Source: Terriglobia bacterium (GTDB lineage Bacteria > Acidobacteriota > Terriglobia > Bryobacterales > UBA6623). Taken from it: DNA of 64,000 nucleotides. Both the position numbers and the translations under genes were made by a program. Positions 26,491 to 36,041 of the stretch are shown piece after piece (the stretch's first letter is position 1; each line of letters opens with the position of its first letter). The notes beneath the pieces are model-generated. The model did no database searches. It saw only the letters and a program-made list of their open reading frames with translations, and was not told the origin of the DNA. Location of the stretch: NCBI GenBank assembly GCA_009838515.1, contig VXRL01000046.1, positions 40,343-104,342 of the forward strand, written 5' to 3'.

Positions 26491-27828
26491 ATGCGCTGGC
26501 TGCTTATTGGCCTGCTTGCCCTGGCCCCTTCTATCGCCGCGCTAGGAGCGAAGCGGCCGCCGAATGTCCTGCTGGTGATGGCGGACGACGTCGGCTACGA
26601 GTGTTTCGGCGCGTACGGCAGCCGCCAGTACTCCACTCCTAGGATCAACAAGCTTGCCGACGGCGGAGTCCGATTGACGAACTGCTTCTCGACTCCGCTC
26701 TGCACTCCCAGCCGCGTGGCCTTGATGACGGGCATGAGCAATGTCCGCAACTACGCAGACTTTGGGGTCTTGCTGCCTGACCAGTACACCATCGCCGACC
26801 TCTTCCGCGAGGCCGGCTACGCCACGGCTGTTGCGGGCAAATGGCAGCTGCAAGGGAGCCAGAACGCGCCCGGGGTGCCGGCCGGCGATGGCTTCGACAC
26901 GTATTGCCTGTGGAACACCGGGAACACGGAGCGCCGGCGCTTCTGGAACCCGTCGATCGAGTGCGACGGCGAGATCATCGATGTCGCAGAAGACGACTAC
27001 GGCCCGGACATCTTCACCGATTTCCTGCTCGAGTTCATCGAGGCGAATCAGGACCAACCCTTCTTCGCCTACTACCCGATGGCACTTGTGCATTCGCCCT
27101 TCCTGCCAACCCCGCACTCGAGCGACCGTTCTTCAGAAGACGAGCAGCGCAACTTCGAAGACATGGTGGCTTACACGGACTTCATCGTGGGGCGCCTGCA
27201 GGACCGCCTGGAGGCTCTTGGCCTGCTGCGCAACACGGTATTCGTGTTTACTTCCGACAACGGCACGCACCACGACTTGGCGTCCCAGCTGGGCGGCGCG
27301 AGCATCCTGGGCGACAAGGGCGCCCCGACGGATGCGGGCACGCACGTGCCGCTGGTCGTCAACGCGCCGGGGCTGATCAAGGGAGGCCGCGTGCTGGACG
27401 ACCTCATTGATTTCGTGGACTTTCTGCCGACCGTGGCTGAGGCAGTGGGGCTTGGGCTGCCCAAGAAGATCGAATCGGATGGCGTGAGCTTCTGGCCTCG
27501 CCTGCTGGGACAACCCGGCCAGCCTAGGGAGTGGCTCTATACGTACTATTTCCCCAGACCGTTTGCGGAAGAGTTCGCATCGCCGTACACCAATCCCGAG
27601 GTAGCCTACGTTCGGGACAAGCGCTACAAGCTCTATCGCGGAGGGGAGCTGTTCGACCTGCGCACTGACCCTGACGAGACCTCACCAATGGACATTTCGG
27701 GGTCCGAATCGAAGGCTGTGCGAGACAAGTTGCAGTCCGCGCTCGATTCCATGCCAGCGGCAGGCGAGCGGATTCCGCCGGAGCGGGGAGAAGCTTCAAA
27801 GACCGCCGCGCGGCCGCGCTGGCGCTAG
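26491..27828 (+). CDS. exported type I sulfatase
   Basis: Formylglycine-dependent sulfatase of 445 residues that would release sulfate from sulfated substrates outside the cytoplasm. Signal peptide MRWLLIGLLALAPSIAALGA; metal-binding start PNVLLVMADDVGYECFGAYG; active-site motif CTPSR (in STPLCTPSRVALMTG), whose Cys is converted to formylglycine; second metal site FTSDNGTHHD. The formylglycine-generating enzyme is not in the window. Substrate cannot be read from the sequence; sulfated polysaccharide would suit the context. The start at 26491 opens the signal peptide. A longer in-frame start at 26383 would overlap the previous gene. Confidence 0.9.
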   Translation: MRWLLIGLLALAPSIAALGAKRPPNVLLVMADDVGYECFGAYGSRQYSTPRINKLADGGVRLTNCFSTPLCTPSRVALMTGMSNVRNYADFGVLLPDQYTIADLFREAGYATAVAGKWQLQGSQNAPGVPAGDGFDTYCLWNTGNTERRRFWNPSIECDGEIIDVAEDDYGPDIFTDFLLEFIEANQDQPFFAYYPMALVHSPFLPTPHSSDRSSEDEQRNFEDMVAYTDFIVGRLQDRLEALGLLRNTVFVFTSDNGTHHDLASQLGGASILGDKGAPTDAGTHVPLVVNAPGLIKGGRVLDDLIDFVDFLPTVAEAVGLGLPKKIESDGVSFWPRLLGQPGQPREWLYTYYFPRPFAEEFASPYTNPEVAYVRDKRYKLYRGGELFDLRTDPDETSPMDISGSESKAVRDKLQSALDSMPAAGERIPPERGEASKTAARPRWR

Positions 27829-27890
27829 GCACGTCTGCCCGGAAGAGGGGTCTGCGCCGATCCACAGCGAGCATGGGCCGGACCCTCTGC

Positions 27891-27896
27891 TAGGAT
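27891..27896 (+). promoter_or_regulatory. -10 box for the DUF4389 gene
   Basis: TAGGAT, 9 bases upstream of the ATG at 27906, with no Shine-Dalgarno sequence in between. Confidence 0.35.
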
Positions 27897-27905
27897 GGCT
27901 GGCCG

Positions 27906-28544
27906 ATGACACAGACAGCCACCGAATACGCAGCCCGATTGGAGGTTGACTACCCGCAGCGGCTCGACCGTCTCACAACCCTCTTCCGCATCGTCTTGGC
28001 GATTCCGATCGTGTTTATTGCAGCGCTTCTATCGGCGAGTGGTTCCGAGACCTTGAAGGACGCAAGTGGAGAGACCGTCACGGTGGCTGGCTCCACCATT
28101 GGATCCATCATTTTCGCAACGGCGTTGATGATACTGTTCCGAAAGCGATACCCGCGCTGGTGGTTCGACTTCTTGCGGGAGCTGACGCGATTCCACGGAC
28201 GTGTGTTCGCTTACTTGGCGCTCCTCACGGACCACTACCCTTCGACGGTTGACGAGCAAGGCGTGCACCTGGAAATCGACTACCCAGATGCCGAGCATGA
28301 CCTCAACCGGTGGCTGCCATTGATCAAGTGGCTGCTGGTCCTCCCGCATCTGGTGGTGCTCGCTTTTCTTGGCATCCTCGCCTTCGCATCGGTCATCGTG
28401 GCTTGGTTCTCCATTCTGCTTACGGGGCGATACCCGGGGTCTCTCTTCGAGTTCGTGGTCGGGGTCTGGCGCTGGGGGCTACGAGTCTACGCCTATGCGT
28501 TCCTGCTCGTCACTGATCAATATCCTCCGTTCAGCGTGCGGTAG
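27906..28544 (+). CDS. DUF4389 membrane protein
   Basis: Inner-membrane protein of 212 residues with a duplicated layout: a polar strand (LEVDYPQRLDRLTTLFRIVLAIP, and later LEIDYPDAEHDLNRWLPLIKWLLVLP) followed each time by hydrophobic helices and a G-RYP motif (RKRYPRWWFDF, TGRYPGSLFEF). This matches DUF4389, a family of unknown function. It stands alone, between the sulfatase and the long exported protein. Confidence 0.82.
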   Translation: MTQTATEYAARLEVDYPQRLDRLTTLFRIVLAIPIVFIAALLSASGSETLKDASGETVTVAGSTIGSIIFATALMILFRKRYPRWWFDFLRELTRFHGRVFAYLALLTDHYPSTVDEQGVHLEIDYPDAEHDLNRWLPLIKWLLVLPHLVVLAFLGILAFASVIVAWFSILLTGRYPGSLFEFVVGVWRWGLRVYAYAFLLVTDQYPPFSVR

Positions 28545-28611
28545 CGTCGACTGCCGCCCGGCAGCTATCGATCGGGCCGATTGAACGGCGTCGCGGTAGT
28601 ACGCACTTGGC

Positions 28612-31600
28612 GTGCACTTGCAACCACTCGCCCGCCGCCCTAAGGAAGGCCCGGCACGGTTGCCTCGCTCGCGAATTTGGGCGATCCTCATTGTGCCGGT
28701 GCGACCGCTCATCGAGAAGCGACCCAACCATGCATCGAACGCAGGGTGGGTCACCACGACGCTCGTACTTCTTGCACAGTGCGTATGGACGCCGTTGGCG
28801 GTGCCCGGCGCAGAAGATCCGGTCCTGCGTCTCGACCTAGGGCCTAGCGAATCCACCGTCGCGGATCGGCATGTGCGCCTCGGTCCCGGTGACGCCTACT
28901 CGGTCGAGCGGGGCTATGGGTGGGAGAGCTCTCTTCAGGACGCGTTCGATGTGGTGCGGCCACCAAGCAATCCGGAGTGGCTCGGGCCAAGCGGGCAACT
29001 CGTTCCGGGGGACTACGTGGCCCACAAGGAGCATAACGATCTGACACGGGACGGCATCGCCTCAACTGACGATCTCGTCTTTCGCGCCGACCTTCCCGAC
29101 GGCGTCTACCGCGTCAGCTTGGTTCTCGGCCGGCTGGATCGGCCGGCCTGCTCGATGCAAGTCGAGTTCAATGGCGCGCCTGTGGCCAGCGACGTTCATG
29201 CAAGGCACTTCGCCGTCCGCGGCGTACCGGATTTCCTATACGGCTTCCCTCGCGTGGTCCGTCGCAATGTTGAGGTGCGAGGGGGTTTCCTGCGGATCCG
29301 GGTCCGTGGTGACGATTCGGGATTTCGCGAGAGGTTTCTCGGGGAGTTCGAACGGCCGGCCCCGGTCAGCTACTTGGTCGGGGTGCCCACCCGCAATCGC
29401 AAACCCGCTAGCCCTGAACTGGACGCCTGGGGGCGACTCAACCCGCGACACGGCACTCCGGGTGGGGGTGTGTGGGTCTATGCGGATATCGGCTGTCCGT
29501 TTACCGAGAACGTGCTCGCAGCGATCCAGATCCAGCGATTCCGTAGCCCACCGCTGTCCGTGGCGGATGGACGCTTGAGGGCCAACATTGACGACCCCAG
29601 CCTCCGCTCTGGCGCCGAACTCTTTCAGGCCCGGCGATTCGCTGACGCCGAAGCAGCGTTTCGGCTAGTGGGCGATGACTTCGCTCGGTCGCTCGGCCTT
29701 CTGTGGCTGGCTGGCACCGCTGACCATGAGCAAGAGCGCCGTCTGCTGCCCGATGCGGTCGGGTTGCTCGAGGAATTGGCCCGACGGCCGGCGCCGGACC
29801 CCTGGATCGGGGAATTCCTTGAGCAGGCGCGCCGGCTCTCGACGGCCATCCACCGCTTCGATCACGCCAGCGAGCGCCAGCGGGTCTACACCGAACTGTT
29901 GCTGATTACCGGGGAGGTCGACTCGTTCGAGCCCGGCGATCCCTTGTACGCGAAGGGGAAGACTTACGCGGGGCGCGCGCTGTTGATGATCGACCCGCAC
30001 CGCTGGGCGTTCGCTTCGCATGCCGGCAAGCAGATTCTCGCGGATCTTGAGTCTCGAGGGGAGCGCAGCCGGTACACCGACTGGTACCTCCACGAAGAGT
30101 GGTCGGACGAGTTTCCAGACTGGCAATTCGCCGATTATCGGAGCTTGCGCGCGGGCGCCCCGGCTTGGGCGGGCGAAGTGTTTGAAGCCTACAACCGTGA
30201 ACTCGATTTGGCTGAATGGTGGATGAGGAATCGACAGCAGAGCGATGGTTCGCTAGGGGGAGGGTGGGGAGACGACGTCGAGATCTTGCGAAGCTTCGCT
30301 GCCTTTGTTGGAGCTAGTCCCGACGCGAGCCCGCTTGTAATGCACGGAATCCGCGCGCTGGCTGACGGAGCTTGGTTCAGCGGGTCCGTCGACACCGAAG
30401 GGGGGTACTTCGCCGAGGTAGGGGACACGGAGCATTCCGGGGAATGGACGGCTGACACGCTGGCGGCCATGATCCAATCCGACTACGGCAACCCGATCTA
30501 CATCGAAAGGGCGCTCAAGACGGCCAAGCTGATGCGGGATCTGTGGATGGACGTCAATTCGCGAGGTTGGTTTTTGATGCGCTCCAATTTCCTGGGCGCT
30601 TCCGGCGTCGGGAGTGGAGGCAGGGCCAATGATTCGCGTATCAATTACCGCCCAGCGATGCCTGCACTGGCTGTCTTGCGGTACAACTCGTTGCCCGCAG
30701 TTGAGCGTTTGTTCGTCAGGTGGGCCGATGCGTGGCTGGCTGCGTCGATGTCCACGGACCGGGGCAAGCCTCGCGGAGTGATTCCGCAGGAAATCTCCTT
30801 TGCCGACGGCATGATTGGAGGCGTTGATTCACCTTCGTGGTTCCGGGCCGCTCGTCCGCCCGGCACTGTCAACTACGACTGGGGAGGGGTCGGTTCCTAT
30901 CACGACTCGATCGTCGACTTGCTGCTCACGGCTTTTCGCGCCACTTCAGACCGGAAGTACTTGGAGCCCATGGAGCTTGAGGCGGAATTCGTACGCCGGC
31001 ATCTCCCTGAGTCCCTGAAGGCTTCACCCCTGCTAAGCCGCCCGGGTCCGCCGCATCCTGACCTTTGGAAGGGCCTGACCGAAGGCAGTCCGGCATGGGT
31101 GGCCGCGAGGCTCGCCTCTTGGCCGAGAGCTTGGAATCGAATGCAGGATGTCCTGTTCCCTCGGGCGGACTCGTCAGAGACCACCCTTCGAACGCTTGCG
31201 GAGGCGACTCGGCTGGCTGCGGAGGAAAACGAGTTTGCGAGACGGAGGTGGCCGCACGTGACCACCGAGATGATCGCGACCGATAGGGTGTACTTTCCTG
31301 GCCTGGGTAACGCAGTACGCGTATTGACCGGTCTGGGCACGCTCGGGAACCGGCCCATGGTCACTTACTCCGGACTGGGCAGGAAGTTCGCTGCGGCCCT
31401 GCTTTCGGCCGATGCTCGGTCCCTCCGTGTCGCGCTGTATAGCTTTTCCGGCCAAGCGGAGACGGTGGAGATAGTGCCTTGGCTCTTGGACGTCGGGCCG
31501 GTCTACAAGATTGAGGTCGGGCCGGACCAAGACGCGGACGGCCACTTCGAATCGATCACCCGCGAGCACTCCCGCCAGCTGGCTCACCGGGGCCAGGGCT

Positions 31601-32031
31601 TTGCCGTCGAACTGCCGCCCGGGCAGGGCACAGTGGTGCGGATCCAATGGGAATCCGGGGAGCCGAACCGATCTCTGGCAGCCGACTTGGCCGTGTCCCC
31701 AAGCGACATTCGGTTCATTCCCGAATACAGCCGTGTCGACGTTACTGTGCACAACATTGGCGCGATCGCCGCGCGATCGCTCGAGGTTGCGCTATATGAA
31801 GCGGATCGGCTCATCGGCAGGCAGCTTGTACCTGGCGTTCAGGCACCGGACGCGCTGCTTCCGGCCACAGTCCGCGTTGGTTTCCCCTTCGTCCCGAAAT
31901 TGCCTCGCGGAAGATTCCGGGCCGTCGTTGACGCGGCCGACGGAATCTCGGAGATCTCGGAACGCAACAATGAAGCATTGGCTGATCTCGATACTCCGTT
32001 GGTCGGCAAGAAAAGACACGCCCACCCGTGA
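28612..32031 (+). CDS. large exported multidomain protein, possible polysaccharide-acting enzyme
   Basis: 1139 residues from the GTG at 28612; a GTG at 28699 would place the signal peptide (WVTTTLVLLAQCVWTPLAVPGAE) nearer the N-terminus. In order: a malectin/galactose-binding-like beta domain (about 70-215, LRLDLGPSESTVADRHVRLG and GVYRVSLVLGRLD), a helical linker, and an alpha-rich region (about 490-830) suggestive of an alpha/alpha toroid (GGYFAEVGDTEHSGEWTADT, VNYDWGGVGSYHDSIVDLLL). A beta domain follows, and a CARDB-like Ig domain ends the protein (RVDVTVHNIGAIAARSLEVA, then DAADGISEISERNNEA). Toroid plus sugar-binding-like domain suggests a polysaccharide lyase or hydrolase, but no catalytic motif is recognised and function is unknown. 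Confidence 0.7.
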   Translation: MHLQPLARRPKEGPARLPRSRIWAILIVPVRPLIEKRPNHASNAGWVTTTLVLLAQCVWTPLAVPGAEDPVLRLDLGPSESTVADRHVRLGPGDAYSVERGYGWESSLQDAFDVVRPPSNPEWLGPSGQLVPGDYVAHKEHNDLTRDGIASTDDLVFRADLPDGVYRVSLVLGRLDRPACSMQVEFNGAPVASDVHARHFAVRGVPDFLYGFPRVVRRNVEVRGGFLRIRVRGDDSGFRERFLGEFERPAPVSYLVGVPTRNRKPASPELDAWGRLNPRHGTPGGGVWVYADIGCPFTENVLAAIQIQRFRSPPLSVADGRLRANIDDPSLRSGAELFQARRFADAEAAFRLVGDDFARSLGLLWLAGTADHEQERRLLPDAVGLLEELARRPAPDPWIGEFLEQARRLSTAIHRFDHASERQRVYTELLLITGEVDSFEPGDPLYAKGKTYAGRALLMIDPHRWAFASHAGKQILADLESRGERSRYTDWYLHEEWSDEFPDWQFADYRSLRAGAPAWAGEVFEAYNRELDLAEWWMRNRQQSDGSLGGGWGDDVEILRSFAAFVGASPDASPLVMHGIRALADGAWFSGSVDTEGGYFAEVGDTEHSGEWTADTLAAMIQSDYGNPIYIERALKTAKLMRDLWMDVNSRGWFLMRSNFLGASGVGSGGRANDSRINYRPAMPALAVLRYNSLPAVERLFVRWADAWLAASMSTDRGKPRGVIPQEISFADGMIGGVDSPSWFRAARPPGTVNYDWGGVGSYHDSIVDLLLTAFRATSDRKYLEPMELEAEFVRRHLPESLKASPLLSRPGPPHPDLWKGLTEGSPAWVAARLASWPRAWNRMQDVLFPRADSSETTLRTLAEATRLAAEENEFARRRWPHVTTEMIATDRVYFPGLGNAVRVLTGLGTLGNRPMVTYSGLGRKFAAALLSADARSLRVALYSFSGQAETVEIVPWLLDVGPVYKIEVGPDQDADGHFESITREHSRQLAHRGQGFAVELPPGQGTVVRIQWESGEPNRSLAADLAVSPSDIRFIPEYSRVDVTVHNIGAIAARSLEVALYEADRLIGRQLVPGVQAPDALLPATVRVGFPFVPKLPRGRFRAVVDAADGISEISERNNEALADLDTPLVGKKRHAHP

Positions 32032-32190
32032 CCGGTCTACCGGAGACCCGGCCCCTGAATCCCGCCCGCGCTCAAGCTGCGCGGCCACTGCCCCAAACCG
32101 CCCGAATCGATCGAGCCGGTCTTGCCGAACAGTGGGGTCTGGTGGCTCGCTTTCGTGGATCGTTGGTTAGCGCGGCGGCTCCGGCCTGTC

Positions 32191-32196
32191 TAGCAT
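32191..32196 (+). promoter_or_regulatory. -10 box, leaderless start at 32203
   Basis: TAGCAT ends 6 bases before the ATG at 32203. An AGGA lies too close to the ATG to be a ribosome binding site. Confidence 0.45.
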
Positions 32197-32202
32197 AGGA
32201 AC

Positions 32203-34302
32203 ATGTCTCGTACGATTGGCATGATCGAGCTACTGGCGCTCGTGACATTCGGGCTCTTCGGCTGCGGAGATCGCGGTATCGGCCCGCCACCGGAATCTGA
32301 AGTGCGCATGATCGAGGAGAGCCTGCATGGCGTCACGGTCGCAGACCCCTACCGCTGGCTCGAATCGGGCGACTCCCCGGAGACGCGCGAGTGGATAGCG
32401 GAGCAGTCCGCATACGGACGCAACTACTTGGATGGCCTGCCCATGCGGGAGGCCGTCCGCGAGCGGATGGCCGAGATCCTTGCATCCGGCTCAGTTTCCA
32501 CGCCGGTCGAGGCCGGCGGGCGTTACTTCTATTCGCGCCGCGACGGCGACCAAGACCAGCCCGTCGTCTACGTGCGCGAAGGGCTTGAGGGAGAAGACCG
32601 CGAACTGCTCGACCCCAACGCCTTGAGCGATGACGGCACCACGACGGTCGACTGGTACGTGCCCTCCAAGGACGGCAAGCTGCTGGCGTACGGCAAGTCG
32701 GTGGAAGGCACCGAGACCAGCACGATGTACATCCTGGACCTAGAGTCGGGCGGTGAATTGGAGGACGTTTTCCCCAAGGTGCGCTTCGCCAACCCGCAGT
32801 GGTTCGGGGATGGCTCGGGATTCTACTACTCGCGACCGGTCGACGTTGAGTCGATCGGCCCCGGCGAGGAGTTGTACGACCGGCGCGTCTTCTTGCACAA
32901 GCTTGGCCGCAGCTACGCCGATGACCCCGTGGTCTTCGGGGAAGGACTCGAGAAGGCACACATACCCGACGGCATCCTGAGCGACGACGAGCGCTACCTA
33001 ATGCTTGACACTTTCTTGGGCTGGGGGCGCAACCACCTCTATGTGCGCGATCTGCGCACAAACAGGACAGTCACCATCGCCGAGGACGGCGAATTCAGCT
33101 ATCTCGGCGAGATCCTGGGCGACAGGCTGTATCTGCTCACGAACCGTGACGCGCCGCGCTACCGGGTCGTGATGGTCGACCTGCGCCGTCCCGAGCCTGA
33201 ACACTGGACGACAGTCATACCCGAGAGCGATGCCGTGATCGAGTTCGCAACCATCGCCGGTAGCCGTTTGTTTGTCGGACGGATGCGGGATGCGCACTCC
33301 GAGCTGCACTCGTATCAACTCGACGGGACAGACGAGCGCCCAATCCAGCTTCCTGGATTGGGGACGGTCAGCGGGTTCACTTCCAAGCCGTCCAGCGACG
33401 AAGCATTCTTCTCGTTCAGCTCGTACGTCCACGCCCCCACGATCTACCGCATCGAGTCCGGAGCGACCGCACCCGAGGTTTGGGAGCAGGTCGATTCGCC
33501 GGTCGACTCGGACGCCTTCGATGTCCGGCAAGTGTTCTACCCCAGCAAGGACGGCACCAAGATCCCGATGTACCTGATCGCCAAGAAGGGCACGCCGGCC
33601 GATGGCAGCGTGCCAGGGTTGCTATATGGCTATGGCGGGTTCAACATCGCGTTGACGCCGAGCTATTCGACTTGGATCTTCCCTTGGATCGAGGCCGGAA
33701 ACCTGCTGGCCATCGCAAACTTGCGCGGGGGCAGCGAGTACGGCGAGGAGTGGCACAAGGCGGGCATGCTGGGCAACAAGCAGAACGTCTTCGACGACTT
33801 CATCGCTGCCGGGGAATATCTCAAGGCCGAAGGCCACGTGGACCCCGAGCGCCTGGTGATCCACGGCCGCAGCAACGGCGGGCTGTTGGTGGGCGCTGCG
33901 TTGACGCAGCGGCCCGACTTGTGGCGGGCAGCCGTTTCGGGCGTGCCGTTGCTGGACATGCTGCGCTACGACAGGTTCCGCATGGCCAAGCTATGGGTCT
34001 CCGAGTACGGCAGCGCAGAGAATGCCGAAGACTTCCAGTGGCTGCATGCGTACTCCCCGTACCACCGCATAGAACAAGGCCAGGCCTATCCGGCGACGTT
34101 GATCTACACCGCGGATTCAGACTCTCGGGTCGATCCGATGCACGCGCGCAAGATGGTCGCCCGCTTGCAGGCAGCAAATTCAGGGAAGGCGCCCATCTTG
34201 CTGCGCTACGAAGAGTCCGCCGGGCATGGGCGCGGCAAGCCGTTGCACAAGATCGTGGACGAGTGGGCCGACATCTGGAGCTTCATCTTTGCCCAAGTGT
34301 GA
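32203..34302 (+). CDS. prolyl oligopeptidase (S9A), predicted lipoprotein
   Basis: Serine peptidase of 699 residues that cuts short peptides after proline. The N-terminus is a lipoprotein signal (LLALVTFGLFGCGD) with Cys at about residue 21. A seven-bladed propeller starting DPYRWLESGDSPETREWI is followed by the alpha/beta-hydrolase domain. The catalytic triad is Ser557 (GRSNGGL), Asp640 (DSDSRVD) and His675 (SAGHGRGK). Family length is about 700. The oxyanion-region motif LYGYGGFNI is also intact. It has its own leaderless-type promoter and no operon partner. A peptide scavenging role outside the cytoplasm is likely. Confidence 0.93.
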   Translation: MSRTIGMIELLALVTFGLFGCGDRGIGPPPESEVRMIEESLHGVTVADPYRWLESGDSPETREWIAEQSAYGRNYLDGLPMREAVRERMAEILASGSVSTPVEAGGRYFYSRRDGDQDQPVVYVREGLEGEDRELLDPNALSDDGTTTVDWYVPSKDGKLLAYGKSVEGTETSTMYILDLESGGELEDVFPKVRFANPQWFGDGSGFYYSRPVDVESIGPGEELYDRRVFLHKLGRSYADDPVVFGEGLEKAHIPDGILSDDERYLMLDTFLGWGRNHLYVRDLRTNRTVTIAEDGEFSYLGEILGDRLYLLTNRDAPRYRVVMVDLRRPEPEHWTTVIPESDAVIEFATIAGSRLFVGRMRDAHSELHSYQLDGTDERPIQLPGLGTVSGFTSKPSSDEAFFSFSSYVHAPTIYRIESGATAPEVWEQVDSPVDSDAFDVRQVFYPSKDGTKIPMYLIAKKGTPADGSVPGLLYGYGGFNIALTPSYSTWIFPWIEAGNLLAIANLRGGSEYGEEWHKAGMLGNKQNVFDDFIAAGEYLKAEGHVDPERLVIHGRSNGGLLVGAALTQRPDLWRAAVSGVPLLDMLRYDRFRMAKLWVSEYGSAENAEDFQWLHAYSPYHRIEQGQAYPATLIYTADSDSRVDPMHARKMVARLQAANSGKAPILLRYEESAGHGRGKPLHKIVDEWADIWSFIFAQV

Positions 34303-34400
34303 CCGGGCGGCGTTGTCCGGCGGTGATAGGCTAGTGCTTTCTCCGCCGACCTCGTGCCGGCGGGCCCGGCTCCGGGCCTGCGCGTGGTTGCTGTAGTTCT

Positions 34401-36041
34401 GTGCCCGATTCCGAGTCCGGCCACGCTCAAGTCGTACGCAAGGCGGGCGTGGTCAGCCTGGCCGTGTTTCTTAGCCGGATCACCGGCTTGGTACGGGAAA
34501 TCACGTTCGCGGGCCTGTTTGGCGCCGGGATGGTCTACGACGCGTTCGTCGCGGCCTACCGGATCCCGAACCTGCTGCGCGACCTGCTGGCCGAGGGAGC
34601 CCTATCTTCCGCATTCGTAACGACGTATTCGCAGGCGCTTTCCGAAGAAGGTGCCGAGCAGGCCAAGTCGCTTTCCAACCGCCTCACTACGCTGCTGGTC
34701 CCGGCGGTGGCCGTGGTCTGTGTGGCCGGTACCGTGTTCGCCCCGCGCATCGTGGAGTTCCTCTTCCCGGGTTACTTGGCGATCGAGGGCAAGTTCGAAC
34801 TGACGGTGTTGCTGACGCGCATCATGATTCCGTTCCTGCTGTTCATCGTCCTAGCGGCCAAGGCCATGGGCGTGTTGAACTCGCACGGCAAGTTTGGGAT
34901 CCCCGCGCTGGCCTCAACACTCTCCAACCTCACGTCCGTGGGCACCGGCCTGCTCCTTGGGTTCGTGCTAGGCCCGGAACTCGGATTCGAGCCGATCGTG
35001 GGCATGGCGCTCGGCACACTGCTGGGAGGTGCGGTGCAATACGGCTGCCAGGTTCCGAGCCTGCGCCTGACCGGCCTTCGCTTCCGCCCCGAAGTGGCAC
35101 TGCGGGACCCGGGAGTGCGCCAAGTGCTGCGCTTGATGGGGCCCGCCACAATCGGGGCCGCCGCGGTACAGATCAATGTCATGGTGAACTCTGTCTTTGC
35201 TTCGCGCCTCGCGGATGCGTCTGGAGAGATCATCAACGGACCGGTTTCTTGGCTGGGCTACGCATTTCGCTTCATGCAGCTCCCGCTAGGCTTGTTCGGC
35301 GTTGCCGTCGCGGCCGCCACCTTGCCGGTTATCTCCCGCGAAGCCGGAGCGGGACGCTTTGACGAGTTCCGGGACACGCTCTCCCGGTCGCTGGGATTGG
35401 TGTTCCTGTTAACGATTCCCTCCACAGTCGGCCTGCTAGTCTTGAGCCAGCCCTTGATCGGGGTCGTTTACGAGCGCGGACAGTTCGCCGCGTCAGACAC
35501 CGAGCAAACCGCCTTGGCCTTGGCCTTCTATTGCTTGGGCCTAGTAGGTTACGCGTCCACCAAGGTGCTCGCGCCCGCTTTCTACGCACTGGACAATGTG
35601 CGGACGCCGATGATGGTCTCGGTGTTCTCAATTGCCCTGAACTACACCCTGAACTTCCTGTACATCGAAGTCCTCGGCTGGGGGCACTGGGCATTGGCAC
35701 TATCGACGTCACTGGTGGCGACGCTGAATTCGATCCTGCTGTTTGCATTCATGCGATCGCGGCTCGGCGGAGTCCGGGGCACTCGGCTGTTGCGCGGGGG
35801 AACCAAGATCGGCGCCGCCTCTGCCGTGATGGGAGCGTGCTGCTGGATTTGCGCGCGCTTCATCGAAGCGGCCTTGGGGCCGGGCACGTTCGTGGGCCGC
35901 TTGGCAGCACTGCTTGTAACGGTGCCTGTCGGAGTCGGGCTGATCTATTGGCTCTGCCGATTGCTGCGCGTGCCGGAATTGGAGTTGGCCCGTAGCGCGA
36001 TCACGGCCCGCTTGGTTCGGCCAGCCAAGCCGCGCGGCTAG
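34401..36041 (+). CDS. murJ: lipid II flippase MurJ
   Basis: Inner-membrane MOP-family flippase, 546 residues with about 14 helices, moving lipid II to the periplasm for peptidoglycan synthesis. Signature segments are SRITGLVREITFAGLFGAGMVYDAF, RIPNLLRDLLAEGALSSAFV and PLGLFGVAVAAATLPVISRE. The start is a GTG at 34401 with a weak context; no better start is evident. Its last four bases overlap the tail of the convergent gene that follows. Confidence 0.94.
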   Translation: MPDSESGHAQVVRKAGVVSLAVFLSRITGLVREITFAGLFGAGMVYDAFVAAYRIPNLLRDLLAEGALSSAFVTTYSQALSEEGAEQAKSLSNRLTTLLVPAVAVVCVAGTVFAPRIVEFLFPGYLAIEGKFELTVLLTRIMIPFLLFIVLAAKAMGVLNSHGKFGIPALASTLSNLTSVGTGLLLGFVLGPELGFEPIVGMALGTLLGGAVQYGCQVPSLRLTGLRFRPEVALRDPGVRQVLRLMGPATIGAAAVQINVMVNSVFASRLADASGEIINGPVSWLGYAFRFMQLPLGLFGVAVAAATLPVISREAGAGRFDEFRDTLSRSLGLVFLLTIPSTVGLLVLSQPLIGVVYERGQFAASDTEQTALALAFYCLGLVGYASTKVLAPAFYALDNVRTPMMVSVFSIALNYTLNFLYIEVLGWGHWALALSTSLVATLNSILLFAFMRSRLGGVRGTRLLRGGTKIGAASAVMGACCWICARFIEAALGPGTFVGRLAALLVTVPVGVGLIYWLCRLLRVPELELARSAITARLVRPAKPRG

